The position numbers were made by a program, and so were the translations under genes. A DNA stretch of 64,000 nucleotides from positions 372,001 to 436,000 of the forward strand of contig NZ_QGOL01000003.1 in assembly GCF_003259255.1 (NCBI RefSeq). The letters run 5' to 3'. The DNA comes from Algoriphagus litoralis (lineage in GTDB: Bacteria; Bacteroidota; Bacteroidia; Cytophagales; Cyclobacteriaceae). The notes under the pieces were generated by a model that saw only the letters and a list, made by a program, of their open reading frames with translations, searched no databases and was not told the DNA's origin. Positions 44,276-52,972 of the stretch are shown in pieces (position 1 is the stretch's first letter; each line of letters opens with the position of its first letter).

Positions 44276-45244
44276 CTAAAACGCGATTGACTTCAAATTC
44301 AAGCCCATCTTTTCATCCAGCCCAAAGGCGAGATTGAAATTCTGGACTGCTTGCCCGGAGGCGCCTTTTAGAAGGTTATCAATTGCCGAATAAATCACCA
44401 ATTGCCCCGCTTCTTTTTGGACAAAGAGGAAGCATTTATTGGTATTGACCGCTTGCTTCAAGTCTATATCCTGTGTGGAGACAAAGGTGAAAGCGGCATC
44501 TTGATAGAACTCCTGATAGGCCTTTAATGCTTCTTCCTCAGTTCCTGTAAAAGGAAAATGAGCGGTGATCCAAATACCTCTTGAGAAATTCCCTCGATAT
44601 GGGACAAATAGAAGTTCGGAGTCGAAGTCAGGATTGATCTGCCTAAAAGTCTGCCCAATTTCCTTGAGATGCTGATGGGTAAATAGCTTGTAAACAGACA
44701 TATTACCCGTTCGATAGCTGAAGTGGGACGTTTCTCCCAGCTTTTTACCAGCACCAGTACTTCCTGTGATTCCGGAAATCTGGACAGTGTCTTTCGCCCA
44801 ACCTTTTGCGATTGCGGGTGCTAAAGCCAACTGAATGCCTGTGGCAAAACATCCTGGATTTGCGATGCGCTTTGCGGATTGGATTTTGGCTGCATTGACC
44901 TCAGGAAGGCCATAGATAAATCCATCAGATTCATTGCGAAAGTCAGTGGAAAGATCGATGATGACAGTTTCTGGAGAGAAAGGATGGGCCTCGAGAAATC
45001 CCTTGGTTTCGCCGTGAGGCAAACCCAAAAAAACAGCATCAATCCCTTCAGCAGGAACTTGGTCTGTAAAAACTAAGTCACAATCACCAATCAAATCCGG
45101 ATGAACTTCTGCTACATTTTTTCCTTTTTGGGAATTGGAATGAACACAGACCAGTTCACAGGCAGGATGGTGTACCAAGATGCGAAGGAGTTCGCCTCCG
45201 GTATAGCCAGCTGCTCCGATAACCGCCGTTTTGATCTTAGTCAT
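44276..45244 (-). CDS. argC: N-acyl-gamma-glutamyl-phosphate reductase
   Basis: ArgC reduces the acylglutamyl phosphate to the semialdehyde with NADPH. The 322-residue protein shows GAAGYTGGELLR (10-21) for the dinucleotide, the active cysteine C132 in NPGCFATG, and a histidine in THQHLKEI. Its start overlaps the argG stop by 8 bp. Confidence 0.95.
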   Translation of the reverse strand: MTKIKTAVIGAAGYTGGELLRILVHHPACELVCVHSNSQKGKNVAEVHPDLIGDCDLVFTDQVPAEGIDAVFLGLPHGETKGFLEAHPFSPETVIIDLSTDFRNESDGFIYGLPEVNAAKIQSAKRIANPGCFATGIQLALAPAIAKGWAKDTVQISGITGSTGAGKKLGETSHFSYRTGNMSVYKLFTHQHLKEIGQTFRQINPDFDSELLFVPYRGNFSRGIWITAHFPFTGTEEEALKAYQEFYQDAAFTFVSTQDIDLKQAVNTNKCFLFVQKEAGQLVIYSAIDNLLKGASGQAVQNFNLAFGLDEKMGLNLKSIAF

Positions 45245-46427
45245 TGCTGTTTACTTTGTGGAAAATGGCCGTCTGATTGCCCAAAATTCGGGTAAATCCT
45301 TTGACATCTTCTCCGGTGTATCCTTTGTTCATTTCGCCGTAGCTTCCAAATTTGGATGACATCAAATCATGATCGGAAGTAATTCCAAGCAGGGTAAATC
45401 GATAAGGTTGGAGCATGACTCGAACATCACCCGAAACAAATTTCTGGGTATCTGCTAGAAATGCTTCCAAGTTCCGCATGACAGGATCCAAATAATGACC
45501 TTCATGCAGGTGATTACCATAAAACTCCGACAGCTGGTTTTTCCAGAACATTTGCCATTTGGTCAGAGTATGCTTTTCCAAAAGTTGATGTCCTTTGATG
45601 ATAATAAGCGGGGCAGCAGCTTCAAAACCCACACGACCCTTGATCCCGATGATGGTGTCTCCGACGTGAATGTCCCGACCAATTCCATAAGGTCCGGCCA
45701 AAGCTTGAACCTTTTGAATGGCATGTACCGGATTTTCAAAAATTTCTCCATCAACACCTTTCAACTCACCTTGAACGAAGGTCAATTTTATTTCTTTGGC
45801 TTCAGTTTCAGTCACCTGGGTTGGCCAAGCTTCTTCCGGAAGGAAATCTGAAGAAGTCAACGTTTCCTTTCCTCCGACGGAGGTTCCCCAAATTCCCTTA
45901 TTGATAGAATAGGCGGCCTTTTCAAAATTCATCGAAACACCGTGCTTTTTCAGGTATTCGATTTCTTCCTGACGGGAAAGCTTCAGATCACGAATCGGGG
46001 TGATGATTTCGATATCCGGTACAATCGTCTGGAAAATCATATCAAAACGCACCTGATCATTTCCAGCTCCAGTCGAGCCATGCGCTACAGCTTTGGCACC
46101 TATGGATTTTGCGTATTCTGCCAAAGATTTTGCCTGAAGGATTCGCTCTGCAGAAACAGAGAGAGGATAAGTGGCATTTTTCAGTACATTCCCAAAAACC
46201 AAGTACTTGATCACCTCTTCGTAATAGGTGTCAAGAACTTCCAAAATATGGAAAGATGCTACTCCAAGTGTATTTGCCCTAGCCTCGATGGCTGCCAGCT
46301 CTTCTTTAGAAAAGCCTCCAGTATTTACAATTACGGCATGGACTTCATAACCAAGATCCTTGGTAAGGTGAAGCGCGCAAAATGTGGTATCCAAGCCTCC
46401 ACTGTAGGCTAAAACAACTTTTTTCAT
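45237..46427 (-). CDS. argG: Argininosuccinate synthase
   Basis: ArgG joins citrulline and aspartate with ATP. The 396-residue protein has the N-type ATP-pyrophosphatase loop AYSGGLDTT (8-16), the AHGSTGAGNDQVRFD segment that recognises citrulline and ATP, and GRDIHVGDTIIGIKGR. It is the second gene of the operon and is translated upstream of argC with an 8-bp overlap. Confidence 0.95.
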   Translation of the reverse strand: MKKVVLAYSGGLDTTFCALHLTKDLGYEVHAVIVNTGGFSKEELAAIEARANTLGVASFHILEVLDTYYEEVIKYLVFGNVLKNATYPLSVSAERILQAKSLAEYAKSIGAKAVAHGSTGAGNDQVRFDMIFQTIVPDIEIITPIRDLKLSRQEEIEYLKKHGVSMNFEKAAYSINKGIWGTSVGGKETLTSSDFLPEEAWPTQVTETEAKEIKLTFVQGELKGVDGEIFENPVHAIQKVQALAGPYGIGRDIHVGDTIIGIKGRVGFEAAAPLIIIKGHQLLEKHTLTKWQMFWKNQLSEFYGNHLHEGHYLDPVMRNLEAFLADTQKFVSGDVRVMLQPYRFTLLGITSDHDLMSSKFGSYGEMNKGYTGEDVKGFTRILGNQTAIFHKVNSND

Positions 46428-46460
46428 GGAATAATGAGGTTTATATCCCGCAGGATAGGA

Positions 46461-47156
46461 TTAAAGAAAAATGCTCGTGATCGAATCTTTGGATTTGTTC
46501 AATTTGAGCATTACATATTTTTTGAGTCTGACCCATCGGTCAAATAGTTTGATTTCCTTTTTGAAATCATCACGAAGCGCCAATTCTTCAGTATGATTTC
46601 GTTTGGCATTCGGATCATAAAGCATTGCGGTGCAGAGGCAGTTTTGACGGTTTTTGGCCATCAAAATCTCGTAATTCACGCAGCTTCTACAGCCCTTCCA
46701 GAACTCTTCATCGTCTGTAAGGTCGGAATAAGATACCGGAATGTAGCCCAATTCAGAGTTGATTTTCATCACTGCAGCTCCTGTAGTCAGGCCAAAAATC
46801 TTAGATTCCGGGTATTTGGTACGGCTGAGTTTGAAGATTTCACGCTTGATTTTGCGGGCCAAACCGTACTTTCTAAACTCAGGAGAGACGATCAGGCCAG
46901 AATTGGCCACAAACTTCCCATGTCCCCAAGCCTCGATATAGCAAAATCCAGCCCATACCCCCTCAGTAGTCAATGCAATGACAGCCTTTCCTTCTTCCAT
47001 TTTTGTTTCCAAATAGGCTGGGCTTCGCTTAGCAATTCCAGTTCCGCGGGCTTTGGCGGAATTTTCCATTTCATCAGCAATGATGGAGGAAAACTGCTTG
47101 TGAGATGAATCTGCTACAATGATTTTGAAAGAAATGTCTTCCATAATGGACTGCAT
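46461..47156 (-). CDS. GNAT acetyltransferase, first gene of the arginine operon (probable N-acylglutamate synthase)
   Basis: The 231-residue protein has a GNAT fold (about 8-150) with the acyl-CoA loop in LIVSPEFRKYGLARKIKRE, and a C-terminal segment with four cysteines (CRSCVNYE, NCLCTAML). In Bacteroidota a GNAT gene begins the arginine operon where a classical argA is absent, so it likely acylates glutamate. An in-frame ATG at 47144 is an alternative start. The stop is 33 bp before argG. The leader upstream contains an Arg-rich ORF and six hairpins. Confidence 0.82.
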   Translation of the reverse strand: MQSIMEDISFKIIVADSSHKQFSSIIADEMENSAKARGTGIAKRSPAYLETKMEEGKAVIALTTEGVWAGFCYIEAWGHGKFVANSGLIVSPEFRKYGLARKIKREIFKLSRTKYPESKIFGLTTGAAVMKINSELGYIPVSYSDLTDDEEFWKGCRSCVNYEILMAKNRQNCLCTAMLYDPNAKRNHTEELALRDDFKKEIKLFDRWVRLKKYVMLKLNKSKDSITSIFL

Positions 47157-47163
47157 GAATTTT

Positions 47164-47340
47164 CTCCATAATGAAATGGAGGGTGAAGATTAAAACTAGG
47201 AATTCAAGGAATGTGCGGAGAACGTTTTCCACGTAGGAAAACAGAAAATATTACAGGGTCAAACCCTATAGGTAAACCTATTTCTCCTTGAAGGAGCAAA
47301 AAATGACACAGCACGGCTTTTCACTTCCTTAGCGAAGGAA
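47164..47340 (-). promoter_or_regulatory. Structured leader of the arginine operon: six short hairpins
   Basis: Six perfect inverted repeats follow each other on the leader: 47325-47340 (TTCCTT/AAGGAA), 47284-47296 (CTCCT/AGGAG), 47270-47279 (AGGT/ACCT), 47255-47267 (AGGGT/ACCCT), 47225-47241 (TTTTCC/GGAAAA) and 47164-47181 (CTCCAT/ATGGAG). The first four overlap the Arg-rich end and stop codon of a leader ORF; the last is 8 bp from the GNAT start. None is followed by a T-run, so a classical terminator is not apparent. Confidence 0.6.
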
Positions 47341-47378
47341 ATAAAAACTACTGCAGCTATGTAATTATTCTTTGTCAT
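47259..47378 (-). CDS. Candidate arginine leader peptide (39 residues)
   Basis: An ATG at 47378 opens a frame of 39 codons plus TGA. Its second half is rich in arginine: R22, R31, R32, R34 and R38, encoded by CGT, AGG, AGA, AGG and AGG, including SRRNR. It lies in the leader of the arginine operon, about 7 nt after a predicted transcription start, and its last third overlaps four small hairpins. Leader peptides rich in the regulated amino acid are the hallmark of ribosome-mediated attenuation. Expression is not shown. Confidence 0.5.
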   Translation of the reverse strand: MTKNNYIAAVVFISFAKEVKSRAVSFFAPSRRNRFTYRV

Positions 47379-47391
47379 GCTTTTGAGGATG

Positions 47392-47423
47392 CAAATGTTA
47401 TACCTCAATAAACAAATTACAAG
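47392..47423 (-). promoter_or_regulatory. Candidate promoter of the arginine operon
   Basis: On the minus strand CTTG (47423-47420) and AACATTTG (47399-47392, followed by C) are separated by 20 bp; each element has one mismatch to consensus. It predicts transcription from about 47385, leaving a 230-nt leader before the GNAT gene. Between here and the aminotransferase gene at 47535 I see nothing else. Confidence 0.4.
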
Positions 47424-47534
47424 GAAACAGTATAAAAATTTACCTGAAATGTGGATTTAAACCACTCTAAACTAGGCTTTCCAATGAAGATTTTAAAAAT
47501 CCAGAAATATTGAAATTTTATTCCGTGTTCGGAT

Positions 47535-48782
47535 CTACCTCGCCATTTCTTTCAATGCAGAAACGAACTTGTCTAGCTCTACTGTGGATGTATAAATATT
47601 CGGTGAGATCCTACAACCTCTCACCCCGGCGCCATCTATGGCTACAGTAAAAATCTGATACTTGTCCATGAGAATTTTGGACATTTCTGCTGGTGTGACT
47701 TGGTCCACGCCCACATTTGCGATGCCACAGGATCGACTTGGGTCTTTTGGAGTATTTACTGTCAAGCCTGGAATATCTCTCACCTGATCACTCCAATATC
47801 GCTGAATGTATCTTAGTCGATCTTCTTTTCGCTTTCCGCCGATCTTTTCTTGAAATTCTATCGCATTCAATACGGCCAAATCCGTCGCCACGGGATGGGT
47901 TCCTGTATTGTTGAGGTAATCCATCGTTTTCAACTTGAGGTCAAAAGGAGCCAAGAGCGGTTCCAGTTTGCCGATTTTATCTTTCTTCACATAGAGCATT
48001 CCACAGCCCAGCGGAACACTTAGCCATTTGTGAAGACTGGATCCGTAGTAATCGCAGTCTAATTCGTGCAGATCAAAGGTAAAATGACCCACTGCATGCG
48101 CACCATCGAGCATAATTTCCACTCCATGTTCATGGGCCATATTGGCAATTTTTCGCACAGGTAGGATATGGCCGGTAATATTCACGATGTGCGGCACCAT
48201 CATCAATCGGGTATTGGGAGTGATCGCCTTTCGGTAGATTTCTACAATTTCCTCATCACTTTCAGGATGGAGCGGAATGTCGATCTTGACGGTTTTGATT
48301 CCCCAGCGTTTTGAAGCCAATTCAAACATCGTCTGCATACTGCCATAGTCCTGATTGGAGTAAATTGCTTCGTCACCTGCTTTCCAAGGATATCCCGAAA
48401 TAATCAAATCAAGTGATTCAGTGGTATTTCTAGTCAGCACTACCTCCTCAGGATCTGCACCTACCAGCTCCGCAACTTTGGCAGCGGAATTAGCTTTGTC
48501 CGCTACTTTCACTGTTCGCATGTAGAAGGCTCCTTGGTAGTTTACAGCACGAATATGCTCAATATACTTTTCTAGGGTTTCCTCTGGCAGAAAGCAATAG
48601 TACCCGTTTTCTAAATTGATATAATCTGGCTTCAAGCGATACCCGGCACGAATTTGATCCCAAATATCAGGCGCAGAAAAATCCAGATTTTCCAGCATCA
48701 GTGGTTTGGCCTTAGATTGGAATATGGAAGCGCTCCCTATTCCCAGAGCTGCCAGAGATTTGATAAATGATCGCTTATTCAT
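47535..48782 (-). CDS. Exported class V aminotransferase (isopenicillin-N-epimerase-like)
   Basis: The 415-residue PLP protein has the class V lysine K252 in SSLHKWLSVPLG and the LDGAHAVGHF motif. The N-terminus NKRSFIKSLAALGIG resembles a twin-arginine signal, though only one arginine is present (KRSFIK), so Tat export is probable but not certain; it would carry folded PLP enzyme to the periplasm. The exact reaction is unknown: cysteine desulfurase-like, epimerase-like and kynureninase-like relatives share this fold. It begins 15 bp after a small zinc-ribbon gene on the same strand. Confidence 0.85.
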   Translation of the reverse strand: MNKRSFIKSLAALGIGSASIFQSKAKPLMLENLDFSAPDIWDQIRAGYRLKPDYINLENGYYCFLPEETLEKYIEHIRAVNYQGAFYMRTVKVADKANSAAKVAELVGADPEEVVLTRNTTESLDLIISGYPWKAGDEAIYSNQDYGSMQTMFELASKRWGIKTVKIDIPLHPESDEEIVEIYRKAITPNTRLMMVPHIVNITGHILPVRKIANMAHEHGVEIMLDGAHAVGHFTFDLHELDCDYYGSSLHKWLSVPLGCGMLYVKKDKIGKLEPLLAPFDLKLKTMDYLNNTGTHPVATDLAVLNAIEFQEKIGGKRKEDRLRYIQRYWSDQVRDIPGLTVNTPKDPSRSCGIANVGVDQVTPAEMSKILMDKYQIFTVAIDGAGVRGCRISPNIYTSTVELDKFVSALKEMAR

Positions 48783-48797
48783 GTGTTGGGTGGTTTT

Positions 48798-48953
48798 TTA
48801 GAGAATATAAGAAAGTAACCAAATGATGACCAGTAAGATAGCTGTCCAAGCGATCCAGGGTTTTCGTTGCGGAAACTCAAATTTGCAGATCGGACATACC
48901 GAAGCTTTGGAATCAATTTCCATCGCACAGGAGGGACATTCTTTAGTTTTCAC
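48798..48953 (-). CDS. Tiny zinc-ribbon membrane protein (51 residues)
   Basis: A GTG at 48953 opens a 51-codon frame ending with TAA. The first half is a rubredoxin-like zinc ribbon with C6, C9, C20 and C23 (CPSC and CPIC), followed by one membrane helix (about 33-50, WIAWTAILLVIIWLLSYI). The internal ATG at codon 11 would remove the first CxxC, so the GTG start is preferred. It lies 15 bp upstream of the exported aminotransferase and may be co-transcribed. The function is unknown. Confidence 0.7.
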   Translation of the reverse strand: MKTKECPSCAMEIDSKASVCPICKFEFPQRKPWIAWTAILLVIIWLLSYIL

Positions 48954-49106
48954 GGTTTGGACTTGAACTCTTTGGGTTAAAATCTCATTTGTGTTTTAAG
49001 TAAATAAAAAATACCGTGAAATCATGCATGTTTCCCTTTGGCAAGTGCCGAATAGAAAGAATACAGGATGATTTCATTTCGCTTAAAATCAAAAAAATTA
49101 AGTAAT

Positions 49107-49820
49107 ATGAAAATCGAGATTTGGTCTGATGTGGTGTGTCCTTTTTGTTATATCGGGAAAAGAAAGCTGGAAAAGGCAATCGCTAAGTTTCCCTTCAAAG
49201 ACAAAGTACAAATCGAATGGAAAAGCTTTCAACTTAATCCTGAGCAAGAAACAAATCCAAACATTAGCACTTTGGAGCATCTAGCGAATTCTAAAGGCTG
49301 GTCAATGGAGCAAACCCGTGAGATCACCTCCAATGTGGTGAATATGGCTGCAGCTCAAGGGCTGGAATTTGACTTCGAAAAGGCAGTAGTAGCCAATACC
49401 AAAAATGCCCATCGACTGATTCATCTGGCTAAAGCTTCAGGAAAAGGAGATGTGATGAAAGAAGCTTTGCTTAAGGCCTATTTTTCAGAGGGAAAAAATG
49501 TGGATGACTTTTCTACCTTGATTGCTTTAGGAAAAGAAGTCGGGCTAGAAGAAGAAAAAATTAAAGCAATGCTTGAATCTAATCAGTATGAAGATACTGT
49601 AGAACAGGATATTTATGAATCCAGACAGCTTGGTGTAAGAGGAGTTCCTTTCTTTGTGTTGGACCGAAAGTTTGGGATTTCAGGAGCTCAGCCAGATGAG
49701 GTTTTTGATCAGACTTTGGAGAAAGCCTGGGCTGAATTTGCGAAAAATAATCCTGTCCTTGACATGGCTGGTGACTCCGATGCGGAGAGCTGTGATGTGG
49801 ATGGCAAAAATTGTTTTTAA
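49107..49820 (+). CDS. FrnE-like DsbA-family oxidoreductase
   Basis: The 237-residue protein (ATG 49107) has the thioredoxin-fold active site CPFC (C11, C14) right after the first strand, the helical insert of DsbA/FrnE proteins, and GVRGVPFFVLDRKFGISGAQP cut into its cis-proline loop VRGVPFF. There is no signal peptide, so it works in the cytoplasm, as FrnE/DsbA-like 2-hydroxychromene isomerase relatives do. The C-terminus carries two extra cysteines (SCDVDGKNCF). The open frame extends upstream to 49068 but without a conserved residue, so the ATG is preferred. Confidence 0.9.
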   Translation: MKIEIWSDVVCPFCYIGKRKLEKAIAKFPFKDKVQIEWKSFQLNPEQETNPNISTLEHLANSKGWSMEQTREITSNVVNMAAAQGLEFDFEKAVVANTKNAHRLIHLAKASGKGDVMKEALLKAYFSEGKNVDDFSTLIALGKEVGLEEEKIKAMLESNQYEDTVEQDIYESRQLGVRGVPFFVLDRKFGISGAQPDEVFDQTLEKAWAEFAKNNPVLDMAGDSDAESCDVDGKNCF

Positions 49821-49825
49821 AAAGT

Positions 49826-49891
49826 GCTCACAGATTTCACTGATTCGCACAGATTTTTCATAATCTGTGTTCATCGGTGTCATCTGTGAGC
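49826..49891. repeat. Imperfect 66-bp inverted repeat between convergent genes
   Basis: The outer arms GCTCACAGAT (49826-49835) and ATCTGTGAGC (49882-49891) are perfect, and inside them GCACAGATT (47-55) faces AATCTGTG (62-69), with several mismatches between. The whole folds as a long hairpin with a 6-base loop. T-rich tracts follow on both strands, so it may end both converging transcripts. The repeated CACAGAT words suggest a dispersed element of the genus rather than a simple terminator. Confidence 0.75.
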
Positions 49892-49902
49892 CAAATTTTT
49901 TC

Positions 49903-50820
49903 TTACCAAACTCCTCTCGTTTTCATTTTCAGTGTATAGACGGCATCCATAGCAGTGATGAATAGCGTCTTCCGGTCCAATGCTCCGAAGACCACGTTTG
50001 CAGTCCAATTTGCAGGAACAGGAATATGAGCGATCTGCTCCCCATTTTTATCGAAGACTGTAACTCCTTTTCCTGTGAGGTAAACATTGCCTTTTTCATC
50101 GATGGTCATTCCATCTGAACCCATCTCACAGAATAGGGTCTTATTGGTCAGATAGCCATCCTCATTGATGTCATATTTCCAGGTTTTTTTTGCTCCGATA
50201 TCAGCCACGTAGAGTGTTTTTCCGTCAGGAGTCCCTACGATACCATTTGGCTGAGTCAAATCTTCTGTGACTCTGAAGAGTTCCGATCGATCGGCAGAGA
50301 GGAAGTACACATGCTGACCGTCTTGTTCCATTTCTTTGCCTCTGATACCTTCCCAATAAGGCCTTGGGTAAAGCGGATCGGTGAAAAACAAACCACCACT
50401 TGGTTTTATCCAGATATCATTTGGTCCGTTGAGTCTTTTTCCCCTAAATGAAGGAACAATGACTTTTTCCTTACCTGTGGTTTGATCAATAGCCCACAAC
50501 TCATTTTTCAAATCCGCTGCTGAAATCATCGTCCCATCTAGCTGGAAGTACAATCCATTTGATCGACCAGCACCTTCTTTGAATAGTTCGATTTTATTGC
50601 TTCCCGCGTACCATTTGTAGATTTTGTCGTTGGGCTGATCGGTAAAGAAAATATCACCCATTCGATTGACCGCAGGCCCTTCGGTAAAGCTAAAACCATC
50701 CTGGACTTTGACCAGCTCAGCGTTTTTGGCTACAATTCCACGTTTGTCTTCAATTTGGGCAAAGAGCGAAACTGAAGCAAGGAGAACTCCCGATAGGGTA
50801 AGAATACTTTTTAAATTCAT
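49903..50820 (-). CDS. Secreted SMP-30/gluconolactonase-like beta-propeller protein
   Basis: The 305-residue protein has a signal peptide (about 1-21, LFAQ) and six-bladed propeller repeats of the SMP-30/LRE family (FTEGPAVNRMGDIFFTDQPND, GPNDIWIKPSGGLFFTD, QPNGIVGTPDGKTLYVAD, in short pieces). These enzymes hydrolyse lactones with a divalent metal; acidic residues in EGP and GPND would bind it. It lies 18 bp downstream of a TolB-like gene on the same strand. Confidence 0.86.
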   Translation of the reverse strand: MNLKSILTLSGVLLASVSLFAQIEDKRGIVAKNAELVKVQDGFSFTEGPAVNRMGDIFFTDQPNDKIYKWYAGSNKIELFKEGAGRSNGLYFQLDGTMISAADLKNELWAIDQTTGKEKVIVPSFRGKRLNGPNDIWIKPSGGLFFTDPLYPRPYWEGIRGKEMEQDGQHVYFLSADRSELFRVTEDLTQPNGIVGTPDGKTLYVADIGAKKTWKYDINEDGYLTNKTLFCEMGSDGMTIDEKGNVYLTGKGVTVFDKNGEQIAHIPVPANWTANVVFGALDRKTLFITAMDAVYTLKMKTRGVW

Positions 50821-50838
50821 TATCGTAGGTTTTAGGGG

Positions 50839-51732
50839 TTATTTTCGATTCATGACGACCACCAGCTTTTTCAAATCTGGGCTATAGGCCATTCTCGTGA
50901 TATTTTGATGGGTAGTTGAATTTATCGTCCCGAGCAGTTCCCATTCGGAGGCATTTGATTTTTTTTGGAAAATTGAATTGCCTCGGGCCATCAGCAGGTA
51001 ATTATTATCCTGCCAAATAAAGTCCAGAGATCCGGCCAATCCAAATCCCAATACCTCAGTGGAGCCGTTTTCAATATCATACGTTCTTATCGCCAACTCG
51101 CTACCATCAGCGGTTTCTTTCGGCGACTTCATGGACAAATAGCTGATTTGAGATGTTTTTGGTCTTCGCTTTACAGCCCGACCGATATGCTCATCGATCT
51201 CCAAAAGATTCCCTTTGCCTCTGGCATAGATAAGTTTATTCGGTGAACCAAGGATAAACATTGCCGCTTTGTTGTCATACCAATCATAATATCCCACAGG
51301 AGCAATATCATCATAAAGTAGCTCAGGTTCTCCAAAATTGGTGGGATACAGCCATAGTCGCTGCGTGCTGTCCGGCTCCATGACCACTGCCGAAACATAC
51401 TGTCCACAATCTGTAAGTGTAGGGGAAAACTCACTTCGATCTGAGGTTTTGGTCAGATTGGTGAACTTTTCTGAGTTGAAATTATATACGATGATATCAT
51501 GGTTGCCCTTTTCATCCGCTGCTGAGAAGACCAGTTGGTATTCGTTGATGAAATTTGGCTGATTGTCGTATTCAGGACGGTTTGTTAGGGGGTTAGCAGT
51601 TTCGGTAAGTACCTTAAATTTTTTGCCTTTCCCCTGAGTATCCATCACCCAAATATCAAAACCACCCTGAGCCAGAGTAGTTTGAGAGAAAATACCAAGG
51701 GAAAACGAAAGCGCGAAAATTAATTTCTTCAT
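50839..51732 (-). CDS. Secreted TolB-like WD40 propeller protein
   Basis: With ATG 51732 the 297-residue protein starts with a signal peptide (about 1-22, TLAQ) followed by PD40/TolB-like repeats (GGFDIWVMD, NQPNFINEYQLVFSAADEKGNHDIIVY, EFSPTLTDCG). It looks like a TolB-type periplasmic propeller, perhaps protein-binding, but lacks the TolB N-terminal domain. The upstream in-frame extension has no signal-like start. Co-transcribed with the lactonase-like gene. Confidence 0.75.
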   Translation of the reverse strand: MKKLIFALSFSLGIFSQTTLAQGGFDIWVMDTQGKGKKFKVLTETANPLTNRPEYDNQPNFINEYQLVFSAADEKGNHDIIVYNFNSEKFTNLTKTSDRSEFSPTLTDCGQYVSAVVMEPDSTQRLWLYPTNFGEPELLYDDIAPVGYYDWYDNKAAMFILGSPNKLIYARGKGNLLEIDEHIGRAVKRRPKTSQISYLSMKSPKETADGSELAIRTYDIENGSTEVLGFGLAGSLDFIWQDNNYLLMARGNSIFQKKSNASEWELLGTINSTTHQNITRMAYSPDLKKLVVVMNRK

Positions 51733-51781
51733 CAAAATAAGTTCTAAGCCAACCAAATTACAAAATCAAGGTTAGAATGGC

Positions 51782-52864
51782 GTGGAGAAATTACATCTAT
51801 ATACCGATTCTTTGTTTGACCAACTTCGGCAAAGGCAAGATTCTTTGGCAGATGACGCAGTGACAAGCTTGATTCAAGCGCCAGACTTGATTCCATTGAT
51901 CAATACCTGGGACGTCATTCCTGATAAGCTTCCCGCTACATTTCCCACGGAATTGATTTCTTTTTTTGAATTCTTTCAGCAAAAGGAAGATTCATTTGAT
52001 CCGATCACACTAGAGCGGGGGCAGGATTTCTTTGAGAAAAATGGAGACATGTATACCGCTATGCTAGGATTCTATTCACTGCCTTATTGCTATGCGTTTG
52101 CAGATGGCGCGGAAGTGTTGGTCAGGTCAAAGCGGATCATTGACGCTATCGGAGAGCGATTGGGAGAAACAGGGAGTTTTGTGATGGAAATTTTCAAACC
52201 CGGCGCATTTCTCACCGCTAAATCCGCATTTTTGATTTGTGCCAAAGTCCGCTTGATTCATGCCTTCAGCAGGTATTTCATTGTGAATTATGCCAAAGAC
52301 TGGAATACGGATTTTGGCAAGCCGGTCAATCAGGAAGATATGCTAGGAACCAATATTGCATTTAGTCAGATTGTTTTGCGAGGATTATTGAAATTGGGAA
52401 TAACCATAAGTGAGGAGGAGCATCAGACTGTGTTGGCCTACTGGAAATGGATCGGGGAGCTGATAGGAATTGATGTTAGTTATTGGCCCGAGACCTCTAA
52501 GGAAGCCTTTGAATTGGACAAGCACATTCGCCGGAGACATATTCGGGCTTCTGATGCTGGCCAAAAATTGATCCTTGCTTTGATGAATTTTTATCGTAAA
52601 AGCATCCCAGATCCTGTGCTTTCAAGTCAGGTCGAAGGGATTATTTCATTTTTTCTGGGGAAAGATGCATCCACCGCGCTTAATCTTCAATCCAACCAAA
52701 GGATTCAGGGAGATTTATTGGGATTGGTTTTCAAGTTGAATGGATTTAAGAATTTTGGAAAGAAAAAGAGTTATTCCAACCTGAAAAGGAACTTGGACCA
52801 ACAGCAGATTCAACAGTTTGGAAAGGTACTGACGATTAACCTTCCTGAGATGAAGCGTTCATAA
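51782..52864 (+). CDS. MpaB-like oxygenase (DUF2236)
   Basis: The 360-residue protein matches DUF2236, the oxygenase MpaB' family: helical, with GFYSLPYCYAFADGAEVL and RLIHAFSRYFIVNYAKDW (short pieces) near the predicted cofactor region, and GTNIAFSQIVLRGL. Family members include latex-clearing-like heme oxygenases, but heme ligands are not certain here. The start is GTG at 51782, 25 bp from the divergent propeller gene. The pathway is unknown. Confidence 0.8.
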   Translation: MEKLHLYTDSLFDQLRQRQDSLADDAVTSLIQAPDLIPLINTWDVIPDKLPATFPTELISFFEFFQQKEDSFDPITLERGQDFFEKNGDMYTAMLGFYSLPYCYAFADGAEVLVRSKRIIDAIGERLGETGSFVMEIFKPGAFLTAKSAFLICAKVRLIHAFSRYFIVNYAKDWNTDFGKPVNQEDMLGTNIAFSQIVLRGLLKLGITISEEEHQTVLAYWKWIGELIGIDVSYWPETSKEAFELDKHIRRRHIRASDAGQKLILALMNFYRKSIPDPVLSSQVEGIISFFLGKDASTALNLQSNQRIQGDLLGLVFKLNGFKNFGKKKSYSNLKRNLDQQQIQQFGKVLTINLPEMKRS

Positions 52865-52936
52865 GCGAACACTTTTTTGTTCATTTATCATGCAGTAAAA
52901 TTACAGGAGTGCGGATTTTGGCGTTTTTAAGCCACA

Positions 52937-52967
52937 TTTGCCAGATGGCACCTTTTTCGTACTTTCA
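52937..52967 (+). promoter_or_regulatory. Candidate promoter of the DUF2752-TM2 genes
   Basis: A perfect TTTG (52937-52940) precedes TACTTTCA (52960-52967) by 19 bp; the -7 element has two mismatches. The ATG of the next gene is only 5 bp downstream, implying a nearly leaderless mRNA, or that this match is chance. Confidence 0.35.
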
Positions 52968-52972
52968 GAGCC

